In this document: piece by piece, positions 54,586 to 64,000 of the stretch | Layout: each line of letters begins with the position of its first letter | Position numbering within the stretch: position 1 is the stretch's first letter | From: Tetraselmis striata | Lineage: Eukaryota; Chlorophyta; Chlorodendrophyceae; Chlorodendrales; Chlorodendraceae | Assembly: GCA_006384855.1 (NCBI GenBank) | Contig: VCJN01000486.1 | Location: 1-64,000 of the forward strand | Direction of reading: 5' to 3' | DNA: 64,000 nucleotides | Notes under the pieces: generated by a model | Database searches by the model: none | What the model was told of the DNA's origin: nothing | Seen by the model: only the letters and a program-made list of their open reading frames with translations | Position numbers and translations under genes: made by a program

Positions 54586-56360
54586 ATTGGCTCCGCAATT
54601 GTCTTCCGTCCGAGGTGGAGGCCTTTGCGGAGGCGGTGGATGCCACCATCCTCGCGGCGGTCGAACGGGTGCTAGGGGTCTCTTTTGATCCCTCCACGTA
54701 CGGCACCGACACCAATCCGGTGGTCACCGATTTCTTGGCGGAGCTTTTGCACGACCCCGACCCCATGGCAGCGGAGGTGGCTACCTTGAGCGAGGATGCA
54801 GTGGCCAGGGCGCGCAACAGGCTTCACCTCCCCACTCGATTGAAGGGAGCTGGCATCCGCCGCATGGCTACCGTTCGTGATGCCGCCTTCATCGGCTGCA
54901 TGAACGCCATCCTCCCAAGGTTCCTGACTAGGAACTCCGGCACCAACACCCCCACCCCTGGTTTCTTCGACCCACAGCTCGGGTCCGTACTTGGCCGAGG
55001 CAGCTTCAACGCAAATTCTTCCGCCCGTCAGTATGACCACTTCCTCAACGATGCTCATGGGTCGGACAGCTACGCCGCGGAGATGCGCGAGGCGTGGGGC
55101 CGCCTCCAAGCGGCTACTGCTGGCCATCTCGGCGACGCAGATGCACGCCAGATGGAGCGGGAAGTGGAGGCTGCGTCGGGCTCGCAAAAGGAGCTGACGG
55201 CATTTCTAGACCAGGCCAACAACTCTCGGCTTCGAAATGAGGTGTGCGCTCTCCCTGCCACATGTAGGGAACGGATCTTGTTCAACCAGCTCGACGCGGC
55301 GTCAGGCATGTGGACAGTGGCCATCCCCACCGCGCGGACAGCCATGACTCCGCATGAGCTGCGGGAGGTCGCTGCCGGGTACTTCTTTCTGCCTAGCCCG
55401 TGCTTGGCCCCGGTGGTTGGGTGCCAGATTATTCTGCCCTCGACGGAGCACAACCCCGTCATTGTTGATCTATACGGCGACGCGCTCATGAACCTCCCGG
55501 CGCATGGAGACGCTCACTGGCGTGTACAGCACGACGCTATCGCAGATGCCTTCCGCGATCATTGTGTTCGCGACCTAGGTATCGCGGTACGGCGGGAGGT
55601 GGATGACTTGTTCCAGCAGGCAGTGCCTCTCGGCAACACCGTACCCCGGGATGAACTCAAGGACCTAGTGCCGGACGCAGAGCTCTCCCTTCCGGCGTTC
55701 AACGTCGTGACCGGGAGCTATGATCCCCGGAGCTTGAAGTCCACGCTGCTAGAGTTCAAGACTATGCGGTACGGGGTCAAGTACACTTCAGTGCCCCGGG
55801 CCACAGCTGTGGATCGGTTTGAGCGCTCCCTGTTGGGCGACATACAACGGGGGTTGGCTGCGCGGGACGCGGCGTGGCACAACACAGAGCCCGGACACAA
55901 GGGTCCTCTTCGAGACATCCTGGATATGTCGGAGCACACGGGCATGGTCTTCGGCACAGTGGGTGAGGTGAGCAAGGGGGTGCACCGCACAGTGCGTGGT
56001 ATCGCATGCTTGGCTGCGGACCGGGGTGCCCTCTCATCGCGGGGCACTCGGTGCATCACCCGGGCTCACCAGGAGGCCTTGCTCGCAAGAGATTTCCTCG
56101 GGGTCCTTGAGCTTGGTAGCCGCTCGAGAGCGTGCTCGCTGCCTCATCAGACGGCGCAGATTCGTCTCCCATCCCGTTGCTGAAGCTGCACAGCACGTCC
56201 GAGGATCACCCACACACACACGTGCTCGCGTGGCCCGGACTCTGAACCGTGTGCGCATCACTCATCCATCCCGCCTTATGCGGGATGCGGGCCGCTTTTA
56301 GGCGGCTTGCTGTGTTGATTTTCTAATTCTGGGGAACTGCCCTTTTTGTAATTCACACCG
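54586..56360 (+). mobile_element. Nuclease-domain LINE family, copy B, 5'-truncated
   Basis: Flanked by exact 12-bp repeats ACAGGTACTGGT (54574-54585 and 56361-56372). Starts in the middle of the element relative to copy A (joins at about 25505, minus) and ends with the hairpin-like GGGCCGCTTTTAGGCGGC (56291-56308), GGCGGCTTGCTGTGTTG and CTGCCCTTTTTGTAATTCAC, containing TGTAA. Truncation plus target duplication indicates target-primed insertion. Confidence 0.85.
54589..56183 (+). CDS. C-terminal polyprotein fragment, intact frame, copy B
   Basis: A single uninterrupted frame of more than 520 codons to TGA at 56181-56183, where copy A has several breaks. It lacks its natural start because of 5' truncation. 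After a thumb-like segment (VERVLGVSFDPSTYGTDTNP) come PTRLKGAGIRRM, FFDPQLGSVLGRG, HFLNDAHGSDSYAAEMREAW, ERILFNQLDAASGMW, YGDALMNLPAHGDAHWRVQH (a C/H-poor version of the HG...RH block seen in related elements), GSYDPRSLKSTLLEFKTMRY and GMVFGTVGEVSKGVH. LLEFK with preceding Asp suggests a PD-(D/E)XK-like nuclease fold; this is inference. Confidence 0.65.
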
Positions 56361-56371
56361 ACAGGTACTGG

Positions 56372-56465
56372 TGTGAATTACAAGACGGCCAGTAACAAAT
56401 CCACCTACCCGTCCTGTTAAAATCAGTACCAAAAGATCAACGCAGCAAGCCGGCCCGCATCCCCG
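56372..56465 (-). mobile_element. 3'-end remnant of nuclease-domain LINE family
   Basis: In reverse: GGGATGCGGGCCGGCTTGCT, then GATTTGTTACTGGCCGTCTTG and AATTCACACC, a diverged version of the copy B tail. Copy B inserted directly at its end, so the two tails face each other and form a hairpin-capable pair (56340-56395). Confidence 0.65.
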
Positions 56466-56484
56466 TACACTGGTAATGGGAATT

Positions 56485-57255
56485 ATGGGAGAGCGCGCGC
56501 TCGCCTCCAGAACTCCCGACTCCCACCACCCGCCTTTTGTCTTAAAATCCTAAATTGCTGTCTGCACGGCCCGCCCCCTCTGGCGGCGGCACTATTGTCC
56601 TAACTCAATGCCGTGCAGCAGCATATCGTGCCGACACCAGACCGGCATCCCGAGGGGCCCTACTTTACCGGCACGCATTAAACGCCTTGCGCTGACGATC
56701 AATCGCATATATTTGTAGAATAAATATACCGTTGCAGCGGCGGCCCTAGGCGGCCACGACGCGTCGGCGCCTGGCCTGGTAAGTGCCCCTACCACGCACG
56801 CCACCGAGCAGGCTGCCTAGATAAAGTGGTCGGCGCCGGTGTATAGAGCCCCCCCCCCCCCCCCCCCCTTTGCCCTCCCGAGGGCTCGATATCATCAAGA
56901 GGGGCGAACAGATAGCGGTATCGGAATCGTGGAGCGGCTTGAGCCCTACAAGGGCCACCCCGGGCCCGTTTGGGCATCGACTTTGCACAGGCGTTCAAGC
57001 ATGGGAGGGGGACGGCCATGCCCATGGATGGCGCCCATAGGGAAAGACTCCAAGACAGGGAAGTGATCGTAGGTTTCCCAACAATCCACCCAGGCAGAGG
57101 GCGAGATAATGGGGAGGGGGGGCTATAGTGGTGGTGGGGTTTTTCTGGGGGGGCGGGGGGGGGGGGGGGGGGGGGCATGCACTGAATTGACGAACTCGCG
57201 TGCCGATGCGTCCCGCGGCCGCAGGGGCTGATGCACATGGCTTGTAATTTTCGGT
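56485..57255 (-). mobile_element. APE-type LINE, second fragment
   Basis: Aligns with 21360-22115: CCAGAACTCCC-ACTCCCACCA, GGCATCCCGAGGG, CCGTTGCAGCGGCGGCCCTA, AAAGTGGTCGGCGCCGGTGT. Frames are ruined. Contains C20 at 56849-56868 and G21 at 57155-57175. Confidence 0.75.
56849..56868 (+). repeat. Expanded poly-C run, 20 nt
   Basis: The aligned site in the other LINE copy, 21718-21725, has only 8 C in otherwise similar sequence (CGGCGCCGGTGT before, CCCTCCCGAGGG after). Confidence 0.9.
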
Positions 57256-57422
57256 CACTGATGCAATACAAATGGCTGTATCCGTAGCTTGAACGGGTAT
57301 TATAATTTATCTGGAACTGCTATGAGAGGGCCTGACAAGGTGGATGTGACGATGTACAGGTAGCAGTACAGTGTATATTAATTCGGCGATTATATTAAAT
57401 TAATTCCATACAGTGTATATTA

Positions 57423-57495
57423 TATTAGGCGGCTTGCTGTGTTGATTTTCTAATTCTGGGGAACAGTCCTTTTTGTAATTCACACCAGTACAGTG
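57423..57495 (+). mobile_element. Tiny 3'-end insertion of nuclease-domain LINE family
   Basis: About 70 bases, GGCGGCTTGCTGTGTTGATT to TCCTTTTTGTAATTCACACC, matching 56302-56360 closely. An extreme 5' truncation. Confidence 0.7.
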
Positions 57496-57510
57496 TATAT
57501 TAATTCAATG

Positions 57511-58325
57511 CGCTGAAATCCTTAATAGTTACAACTACAGGCGTCAAAAGTAATGAACGGGTGGGTGTTAGATTGTTGGTCCGTGCGCACGCTGCACGCC
57601 AAACGTTGCCAAACCGATTGCTGCCCTGTGGGTGTATATCGTCATCTTCCCTGAAGCTAGCCGCCCCCAGCCAGTAAGGATTAGTCGCACGATTAACGCG
57701 ATGGCATGTGGTGGCCACAAGTCGCTACGCATTTACAGATAGCCCACGCTGGGCGGTGGTCCCAATTGGTTAGCTGTTTCCCTTACGGGTTTTTTTCGTG
57801 GTCGTTCCTTGGCCTTAAGCAAGTGTTTCCCTGGACCCTTCTGGTTCATTGGCGACTTTGTGACTTCATGGCTCTCATGGCTCTTCCTTTCTTAGTCACC
57901 TGGCATGCTTGACATTTGCGCTGAAATCCTTAATAGTTACAACTACAGGCGTCAAAAGTAATGAACGGGTGGGTGTTAGATTGTTGGTCCGTGAGCACGC
58001 TGCACGCCAAACGTTGCCAAACCGATTGCTGCCCTGTGGGTGTATATCGTCATCTTCCCTGAAGCTAGCCGCCCCCAGCCAGTATGGATTAGTCGCACGA
58101 TTAACGCGATGGCATGTGGTGGCCACAAGTCGCTACGCATTTACAGATAGCCCACCCTAGGCGGTGGTCCCCATTGGTTAGCTGTTTCCCTTTCGGGTTT
58201 TTTTCGTGATCGTTCCTTGGCCTTAAGCAAGTGTTTCCCTGGACCCTTCTGGTTCATTGGCGACTTTGTGACTTCATGGCTTCATGGCTCTTCCTTTCTT
58301 AGTCCTTTAGCATGCTTGACATTTG
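57511..58325 (+). repeat. Direct tandem duplication, units of 408 and 407 bp
   Basis: Unit 1 57511-57918 and unit 2 57919-58325, both CGCTGAAATCC...CATGCTTGACATTTG, more than 95% identical; the few differences include single substitutions (for example GTGCGCAC/GTGAGCAC) and a short indel near CTTCATGGC. The second half of each unit resembles the 3' region of the 17.7-18.9 kb element family. Confidence 0.9.
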
Positions 58326-58425
58326 TTTCAGGCTCATATCTCTCTTTGACTGGCAAGTGGCTACCTTTCAAAATTGCTTTTAGTCCCGCTTTTAGTGCGT
58401 ATATGTGAAAGCACTGATGTACAAA
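58326..58425 (+). mobile_element. Diverged 3' end of the 17.7-kb element family
   Basis: TTTCAGGCTCATATCTCTC, GGCTACCTTTCAAAATTGCT, GTGAAAGCACTGATGTAC parallel 18850-18945 at clearly lower identity. Confidence 0.5.
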
Positions 58426-58558
58426 ACCTAGCGTTGGTGATGCTAAAGCTTTAATTGCAACGTGTAAATGCGTATGTAACATCGCATGTTCGCAGTGTTC
58501 ATCTAGGGCTATCTAGGATATTCATATGCCCTACTCTGAAAATAAACATGCGGGATGA

Positions 58559-58659
58559 TTTTTTTTTCGCCCCCGGGACAGGACTGGCACCAATGAAACC
58601 CTTGCAGTGTCTCTACGACGGCCGTTTAGGCAGCAATCCAGTTACGGAAAGCCCTGGGT
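58559..58659 (-). mobile_element. SINE, 101 bp, with 11-bp target duplication
   Basis: Flanked by exact repeats ATGCGGGATGA (58548-58558 and 58660-58670). On the minus strand it runs ACCCAGGGCTTTCCG to GGGGGCGAAAAAAAAA, with the poly(A) at its 3' end. The empty site is recognisable at 39146-39170. Related longer copies at 17536-17698 and 28455-28655. Confidence 0.85.
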
Positions 58660-58945
58660 ATGCGGGATGATGTTGCGGCTACATGGTGCATGTATATATG
58701 GTATCTTGCGTCGCGAGCCCATGGCCACGCTCGGCGTGTGCGCTTCAAAAACTCAGCGATATCCGCCCGCTGGAAAAACGGAAATTGTCAGTCAGCAGCA
58801 ATGAAATGTACGAAAATCCAAAATCCAATTTTCACAAGGAACGTCTGGTTTGCCGAAAAATGCCGATTCTGGTCAGCATAATTGTGCCGTGATTATCAGG
58901 AATTTGCACGCAAACAAGCCCACAGCCAAGGGAGAGTGGGCGGGC

Positions 58946-59098
58946 TGTGGTGCGCTCGATGGAGCGTGCTATAGCGAAGGAGAGTGACCGGTCGGTCCGC
59001 AGTGGTGGCAGGTGGTGGCCCTGACCGGGCCCCGCAATCATGCGCGCGCACACGCGCGCTACGCACGGGCGCCGCGCAAGGGCTATCCCGTACAACTA
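58946..59098 (+). repeat. Left terminal direct repeat of DIRS/Ty3-like element 2
   Basis: TGTGGTGCGCTCGATGGAGC, GAGAGTGACCGGTCGGTCCG, CCCGCAATCATG and GGGCGCCGCGC match 61596-61745 at about 88%, same orientation. Confidence 0.75.
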
Positions 59099-59160
59099 GT
59101 CAGAGAAACCAAATAATAAGCTGGTTTAGATCATTTCACAAGGAACGTTTTGTTTGCCGG

Positions 59161-60900
59161 CTAGAGAATGTCCGGCGCAGCAGGCCACGGGCGGGGGTGA
59201 CGGGCGGGAATGTTGAAGGCGACGACAGGCCAGCGGGGTGCACCAACGAGAAGGCGGTTGGCAGTAGGGCCAGGAATGAAGAGGTCGTGGCGCGGCTTCC
59301 AAGAGCGCATGTTGGAGCACATCTCCGAGAGGATGAGCTGGTACCAAGTTCTTTCATGCCAACAGGGAACAATGACGATGGTTGGGGCACCGCTGGACTC
59401 CAGTTTGGAGACAAGATCGCTGATGAGATTAGTTCCAGGGAGGGTTACACCAATTACGTTCGCAACGCCATGTAGCGTCGGTGAGGCGCAAGGCGTCGAC
59501 GGCCTCGCACCGCGGGTCACGCCAGCGGGCATTGTAGGGAAGTAGGAGGGCGTTTCGGACGTCGCGAAGTGGTCGCTGGTGCAGGCGCCCCACTTCGCAG
59601 TGAGCGAGGCTAAGCGACGAGGATGGAACTGCCAATCGTCGCAGTCAACCTCGCGACTAAGGCGGCGAGCCCATGTATTCGCCGCAGAACGGATGTAGCG
59701 CACAGAAAGGGTAATGCCGTGCGTGTCCATGAGGAACCATGTTTTGCGTAGCTCAGTCATGAGGCGAGGAGAGCGAGAGATGAGTAATTTAAGTTGGTGA
59801 GGACGCCGCCAACCGCTTGTTTATCCTCGTGCAAGCAGATATGACGGTTACGGAGCTTGGGGAGGAAGGACTCAATAGCCAAACGGACGCCTTGGAGCAC
59901 TCCCACCAACCATTGCATATCACGTTCGAGCTGGCGGGTGAGCTTGACGCGGCCGGACCAAGAGTCGCGAGTCCTGAGCACATCATGCAGCTCACGGAGT
60001 AGAAACGGGCAGGGGCCAAGTAGAGAAACTGGCATTCGCCCGCGAGCGCGGCCAACTCGTGAGCATGCAGCCACCGACGATCGCGTTTCGCTCGTTGGAT
60101 CAGGCGTTTGGCCGCGCGAGCAATGCCGGCGAGTTTCTCAGCCGCGGGCGCACAAAGAGTAGGCGACCCCGACGTGTCAATTTCTAACCCTAGGTGCACG
60201 AGGTTTTGGGTGGGCTCCCAGACGCCCTTGTTGGGGTTACGCAACATGCCAAATCTCGAGAGGTGGCGTACGATGTAGTCGCGTTGCCAGATGGCCTCAG
60301 CCCGAGTCCGAGCTAGAAACAGGAAATCGTCCATGTAGGGCAACATGCGTAGGCCAAATCGGCGCCGGGGGATAGGTGTGCCTTTTGCTTTAGCCGGGTT
60401 ATGACGCAATGCCCTAGTGAGGACGTTGGTGAACTAGCACAAGTAGTAAGGGGACAAAGACCAGCCCATGGGAAGGCCAGCCAATCGGCACAGAGTGAAA
60501 CATCGACAGTGAAAAGTCCTTGTCCTCAAGGGCGATTCCAACCGCGCAAAACCCATCCCGCATGTCCATCTACATCATGTAGTCCCCGGGGCGCGCCAGA
60601 TTGGAATGCGCAAATGCGAACGCGTCTCGAACGAAAGATCGCGCGTCTCGCAATAGCGGTTCGGGGCGGCGAAGGTCAATGATGAGCCTCCATTTGTTTG
60701 TTCAATGCTTAGGAACCAAGAACAACCGGGACACTCATTTTGTGCGGTGGCCTCGCTCCCATGCCCCAACGGCCAGCAAGAAGCGAGCCAATTCACCGTC
60801 CATAAATTCCAATTGGGCCGGAGCATTAGCATCCCCCATTGACACCCCCTGATGAAAAGAAGGTGGGGCAAGCCCGTCCAAGAAAGGAACGCGTACACCT
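59161..60900 (-). pseudogene. RT-RNase H polyprotein, DIRS/Ty3-like element 2
   Basis: Minus-strand order: NKWRLIIDLRRPEP-like block near 60690, LARPGDYM near 60590, intact catalytic LPYMDDFLFLARTRAEA near 60340, LVHLGLEIDTSGSPTLCAPA near 60200, HELAALAGECQFLYLAPARF near 60050, RNase H remnants (DKQAVGGVLTNL, TWARRLSREVDCDDW near 59650) and the trailing VPCWHERTWYQLILSEM near 59370. The same architecture as element 1, better preserved in RT but still broken in several places. Confidence 0.75.
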
Positions 60901-61595
60901 CTAGTGATCATGTTGAGAACACTGCGATTCGCACAAGCGGCTTGTCATTTGCCGAGATTATGACGGACGCGGTGTCTCATTATATAAGGGGAGTCGGGGG
61001 TACAGGAAATGGCGCGATGGGTGTCGCGAGGGGGGCGAGCATAGCGCCATGTCGCCCTGCTGGCCCTCTCCGCATCGGCGTCAGGGGCCACAGTGCGCGG
61101 CACAGTAGAAGTGCCGCGGCGTGGGAGTGGCAATGTGCCACTGGGCGCTTGCTTGGCCACTGGCAGTGAGTTGTCGCTTCGTACTCGAATCTGTACTAGA
61201 CGACGGGCATGCGCCGGCATGCGCCCCAATCGGAGCGCATCCCGACACCTACGCCGGGTAAGGGCATGTACGGATCGAGCCATGCCCACACGGGAGTCAG
61301 GGGCAGCCAGAGGTTACTGTTGGTCGACACTGGTCGAAGGGCTTGGACCTTGTTCCACTGAATGGGGAAGCGCTCCGGCTTCGTCCTCTCCTCGCGTTGG
61401 GCGAGTAATCAGCAGCTCGTTTGCGGGTAGTAGTTCGCACGTCGCAAGCGGCGCGCGTCCATTAATCACACAAACCCTAACGGGTTTTTCCCCGGTGGGA
61501 AGGGGGGGGCGGGGGGGGGGCGAAAGGCTTCGCTCACCGTACATGGTACGATGGCGGAAGACCGGCACCCTGCGCGGCAAAAACTGCCGCGACTT
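60901..61595 (-). other. 5' region of element 2
   Basis: Probable leader and gag region of element 2 on the minus strand (frame 61289-60945, Arg/Ala-rich, no domain recognised). Contains impure G runs at about 61501-61520. Confidence 0.4.
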
Positions 61596-61745
61596 TGTGG
61601 TGCGCTCGATGGAGCGTGCCACAGCAAAGGAGAGTGACCGGTCGGTCCGCCGTGGTGACCGGTGGTGGCCCTGACCGGCCCCCGCAATCATGAGCGCGAA
61701 CACGCGCGCTACGGGCGCCGCGCCAGGGCTAACCCGTACAGGTAG
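61596..61745 (+). repeat. Right terminal direct repeat of DIRS/Ty3-like element 2
   Basis: Partner of 58946-59098, enclosing the RT-RNase H region. Confidence 0.75.
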
Positions 61746-61799
61746 AGCAACCACATTACCGCGCAGTTCAAAATGTCACAGCTGTAAACCGTGTGCGCG

Positions 61800-62130
61800 G
61801 TACTTAGTTGCACCCGCACACGCTAAGTCCGCGCACCGTGGTTCGCGCGCGGCGGGCCCGCGTCACTACGAGGAATTGTGTCGAAGGCGGCTGAAACCTG
61901 CGCAAGGGCGTGGGCGCGTACGAAGAGCGTCGTCGTCGCTTCAACTCCCATGCCGCAGCCCGAAAGTAAAAATGGCGAAGCTTTGTTGAATATTTTAATT
62001 AAAATATTAACCCGCCTGGCCCGTACCTCTCCCTGGTGCCGAACGACTCGTCGCTGTACCGCATTGGGAACCGATTTGAAGTTGAGCTATTAAAATCCGT
62101 TCATTAAGATTGACGCCTGTAGTATCGCGT
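61800..62130 (-). mobile_element. tRNA-like SINE, uninterrupted copy
   Basis: Collinear with 39600-39805 plus 40293-40370 (CGCTAAGTCCGC, GTGGTTCGCG, GCCCGAAAGT, GCTGTACCGCATTGGGAACC, GATTGACGCCTGTAGTAT). Shows the unfilled target CCTGGTGCCGAACGACTCG near 62040, although the A and B boxes are more decayed here. Confidence 0.6.
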
Positions 62131-62537
62131 TCTAAATAAAGCATCAAAGTAAGAAATCATGCCATAATTTAAGGATCCTTACATGCCGAGATAATCCACA
62201 CAGCGATACCCGTACCCCGCAGGCTACATGCCATGGTAACTACTGCACCCGTACAGTCCGACCGGAATGCGCATGGATGAAATCTTGCCCGTGTTCGGTG
62301 GTGGTCGGTGTTGCTGATACTGTACGTTGGTGACTGCATGCGCTTTATCTGATATTTTCTCACTCCTTCGCGCCACCTCGCCATGGTGGCACAACTGTGC
62401 GCCACTTCATTTAAGTATTGTTGCTTGCCGCCCCACACAACCATCAGGCTTGGTCGCTGCGTCTGCAGTGACTCGCACACTTCGAGCAGCGCTCATCTGA
62501 TTTCAATATCCCTGAGAAAAGTGCCGTGTGTCGCTCG
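62131..62537 (+). promoter_or_regulatory. Upstream region of the bZIP gene
   Basis: Unique-looking sequence between the last SINE and the ATG at 62538. No TATA box or clear factor site seen; presumed promoter and 5' UTR by position only. Confidence 0.35.
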
Positions 62538-64000
62538 ATGGCGGGCGGACCACCAAAGAAGGCACTAGCGATTCGTCTGAGGCTCGGTGGTGCCGGCAAG
62601 AAGTATCAAGACGGACCTCGCAAGAACGGCCAGTTGTCGCCTCTGAGCGGAGGTAGCCTGAAGGGGTCAAGATCTCCCTCGGAGAACCCTGCGGGGAGCA
62701 GCGACGACAGTGATACGGAACCTCAGAGGAAATCGCCTCTGGGTCCGCTGGACACGCGTATGATTGTCCGCAAGCCACGCACCAAGATGCGGCGCGCGCC
62801 GGCGAAGCATGTCAAGGCTGCGGCCGCCCTAATTGGGGTCAATAAGCCGCCTCGCAAGCGGAACCCCCTGCCCTCACCAAGAAAACCTGCTGGAAAGCCA
62901 AAAGCCTCTACCCCGGCCATGGACGAGCCAGATTTCCTATCGTTGCTTGCAGAGGCGGGCGAGAAATTGGAACGTGACTCCAATGACTGCAAGGAGCTGG
63001 TCGACGCCGAGGCCAGCGCCAAGGCCGTCAAGGCCGCAGCGCAGCCCTCGTGGAAGCAGCGTGCCAAGCAGAGCGAGGAGGCCCGAGCTTCCAGCCGAGA
63101 GGTGGAGGAGACGTTGGACGCGGGAAGCAGCGGAGCAACAGAGGAGCAGAAGACTGGCGTTAAGGGGGGCGATGACGGAGGCCTCCAGAAGAAGGGGTTT
63201 CAAGTATCGGCTGGAACAAAAGCGTCGGCTACTGAGGAACAAGAGCCCGGCGGAAGATGAAGTCGCGAAGCCGCGAAGCGAGGGTACGGAGGTCAGCAGG
63301 CCGGTAGAAACCGAGACGCGGAAACCTGGGACCTCGGCCCCCGACCAGTCCCCCCCCATCATGCGCAAGCAAGACGCAAAACCTGCCCGGATGACTCCAA
63401 GCGGCCGGCCCAACAGCTTGCTGCAAAGGCTGAAGGAGAAGGCCAGCGGTGGCGCGGCTGGCGTGTCCAAGAGCCGGGGCGGCAGCGGCTCCCTGCAAGG
63501 GAGCGGATCCCGGAAACTGGGCTTTCCTGCCGAAATGCCTGCGCCGGCTCCTCGCCCCGCTGCTGAACGGCACATAAGCCCGGACGGTGACGCGGAGGTG
63601 CTGCCTCGGCCCTTCGTCGCACATGCGGCGCTTGCTAAAACTGAAGACATGTCCAGAAAGGTGCGGCGCCGAGGGTTGTAGGACGCTGTATGTTCTTTTG
63701 CTTTAACCTGCCTCGTGGTTCCGTGGCCTGACATAAACGACGCCCCAGGAGCACAAGCCCCGGCAGGAGCTTCCTCCCATGGACGATGACGATAGTGATG
63801 GCGTAGACTCCACTGAAGACGAAGACGCATATGCAGACCGCGGCGGGGATCAGTCCCCTGACTCTGATAATGGGGACCCCGATGCCAAGCGCGCGCGCTC
63901 TGGCGATGAGGAAGAAGAGGCTAAGCGGCTGCGCCGCATGGAGGCAAACCGTGAGGCTGCTAGGCAGACGATTCGTCGCAAGCGTGCCCACTATGAGTTG
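62538..64000 (+). CDS. bZIP transcription factor, 5' part
   Basis: Starts MAGGPPKKALAIRLRLGG. Exon 1 to 63660, GT-AG intron 63661-63748 (88 bp), exon 2 from 63749 to beyond the window. The first 370 or so residues are Lys/Ser/Pro-rich and disordered (PRKPAGKPKAS, EARASSREVEETLD). The frame used up to about 63200 ends at TGA 63260, while the frame that fits the splice junction is open across 63200-63660, so a one-base-type shift or a very short intron lies at about 63200-63260. Exon 2 is acidic (MDDDDSDGVDSTEDEDAYAD) then enters a basic region, RRMEANREAARQTIRRKRAH. The conserved N...R spacing has Ile where most bZIPs carry Arg, as in a subgroup of plant bZIPs. The leucine zipper lies outside the window. 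Nuclear DNA-binding regulator by family. Confidence 0.78.

Overview
This window is nuclear DNA of a eukaryote. Its host genes are broken into many short exons by GT-AG introns, and host genes are separated by kilobases of degenerate retrotransposons and DNA transposons. The best guess is a unicellular green alga of prasinophyte or chlorophyte type. The pointers are GC-rich coding sequence, a plant-like bZIP basic region, TGTAA (the green-algal polyadenylation signal) close to the 3' ends of genes and retroelements, a short plant-type telomere repeat (CCCTAAA twice) at 54.43 kb, and retroelement families of the kind common in algal genomes. The lineage is inferred; there is no rRNA or organelle gene to fix it.

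Four host genes can be modelled. (1) 1.08-7.20 kb, plus strand: a KH-domain protein of about 12 exons with a long unrecognised C-terminal part. (2) 8.11-16.39 kb, minus strand: a formin of 16 exons and about 1,990 residues. Its reading frame closes across all 15 introns, and it has a proline-rich FH1 repeat, a complete FH2 domain and a C-terminal extension of about 740 residues. It converges on gene 1. (3) 35.92-38.47 kb, minus strand: a 10-exon, about 452-residue YeeE/YedE-family transporter of the thiosulfate-permease type, isolated between transposon blocks. (4) 62.54 kb to the right edge, plus strand: the 5' part of a bZIP transcription factor, cut by the window end within its basic region.

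Mobile DNA fills 17.2-35 kb and 38.5-62.1 kb. Non-LTR elements: an APE-type LINE (19.2-22.9 kb, second fragment at 56.5-57.3 kb); a family with a C-terminal nuclease-like domain (23.8-28.3 kb, and a 5'-truncated copy with 12-bp target duplications at 54.59-56.36 kb); and a related 3'-fragment family (17.7-18.9 and 39.8-40.3 kb, both with target duplications and recognisable empty sites elsewhere in the window). Other retroelements: two DIRS/Ty3-like RT-RNase H elements flanked by direct repeats (28.8-32.3 and 58.9-61.7 kb), a Ty3/gypsy pol split by a CACTA-like DNA transposon (44.6-48.8 kb), and a complete 1.55-kb non-autonomous LTR element with 5-bp target duplications inside a tandem-repeat array (51.66-53.21 kb). 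Short elements: a poly(A)-tailed SINE, a tRNA-like SINE and an 889-bp TIR element. Several insertions are nested, so relative ages can be read.

A window-wide oddity is the abundance of pure C or G runs of about 17-32 nt. In the host genes they lie in introns and are C on the sense strand. One aligned pair of LINE copies shows a run grown from 8 to 20 C.
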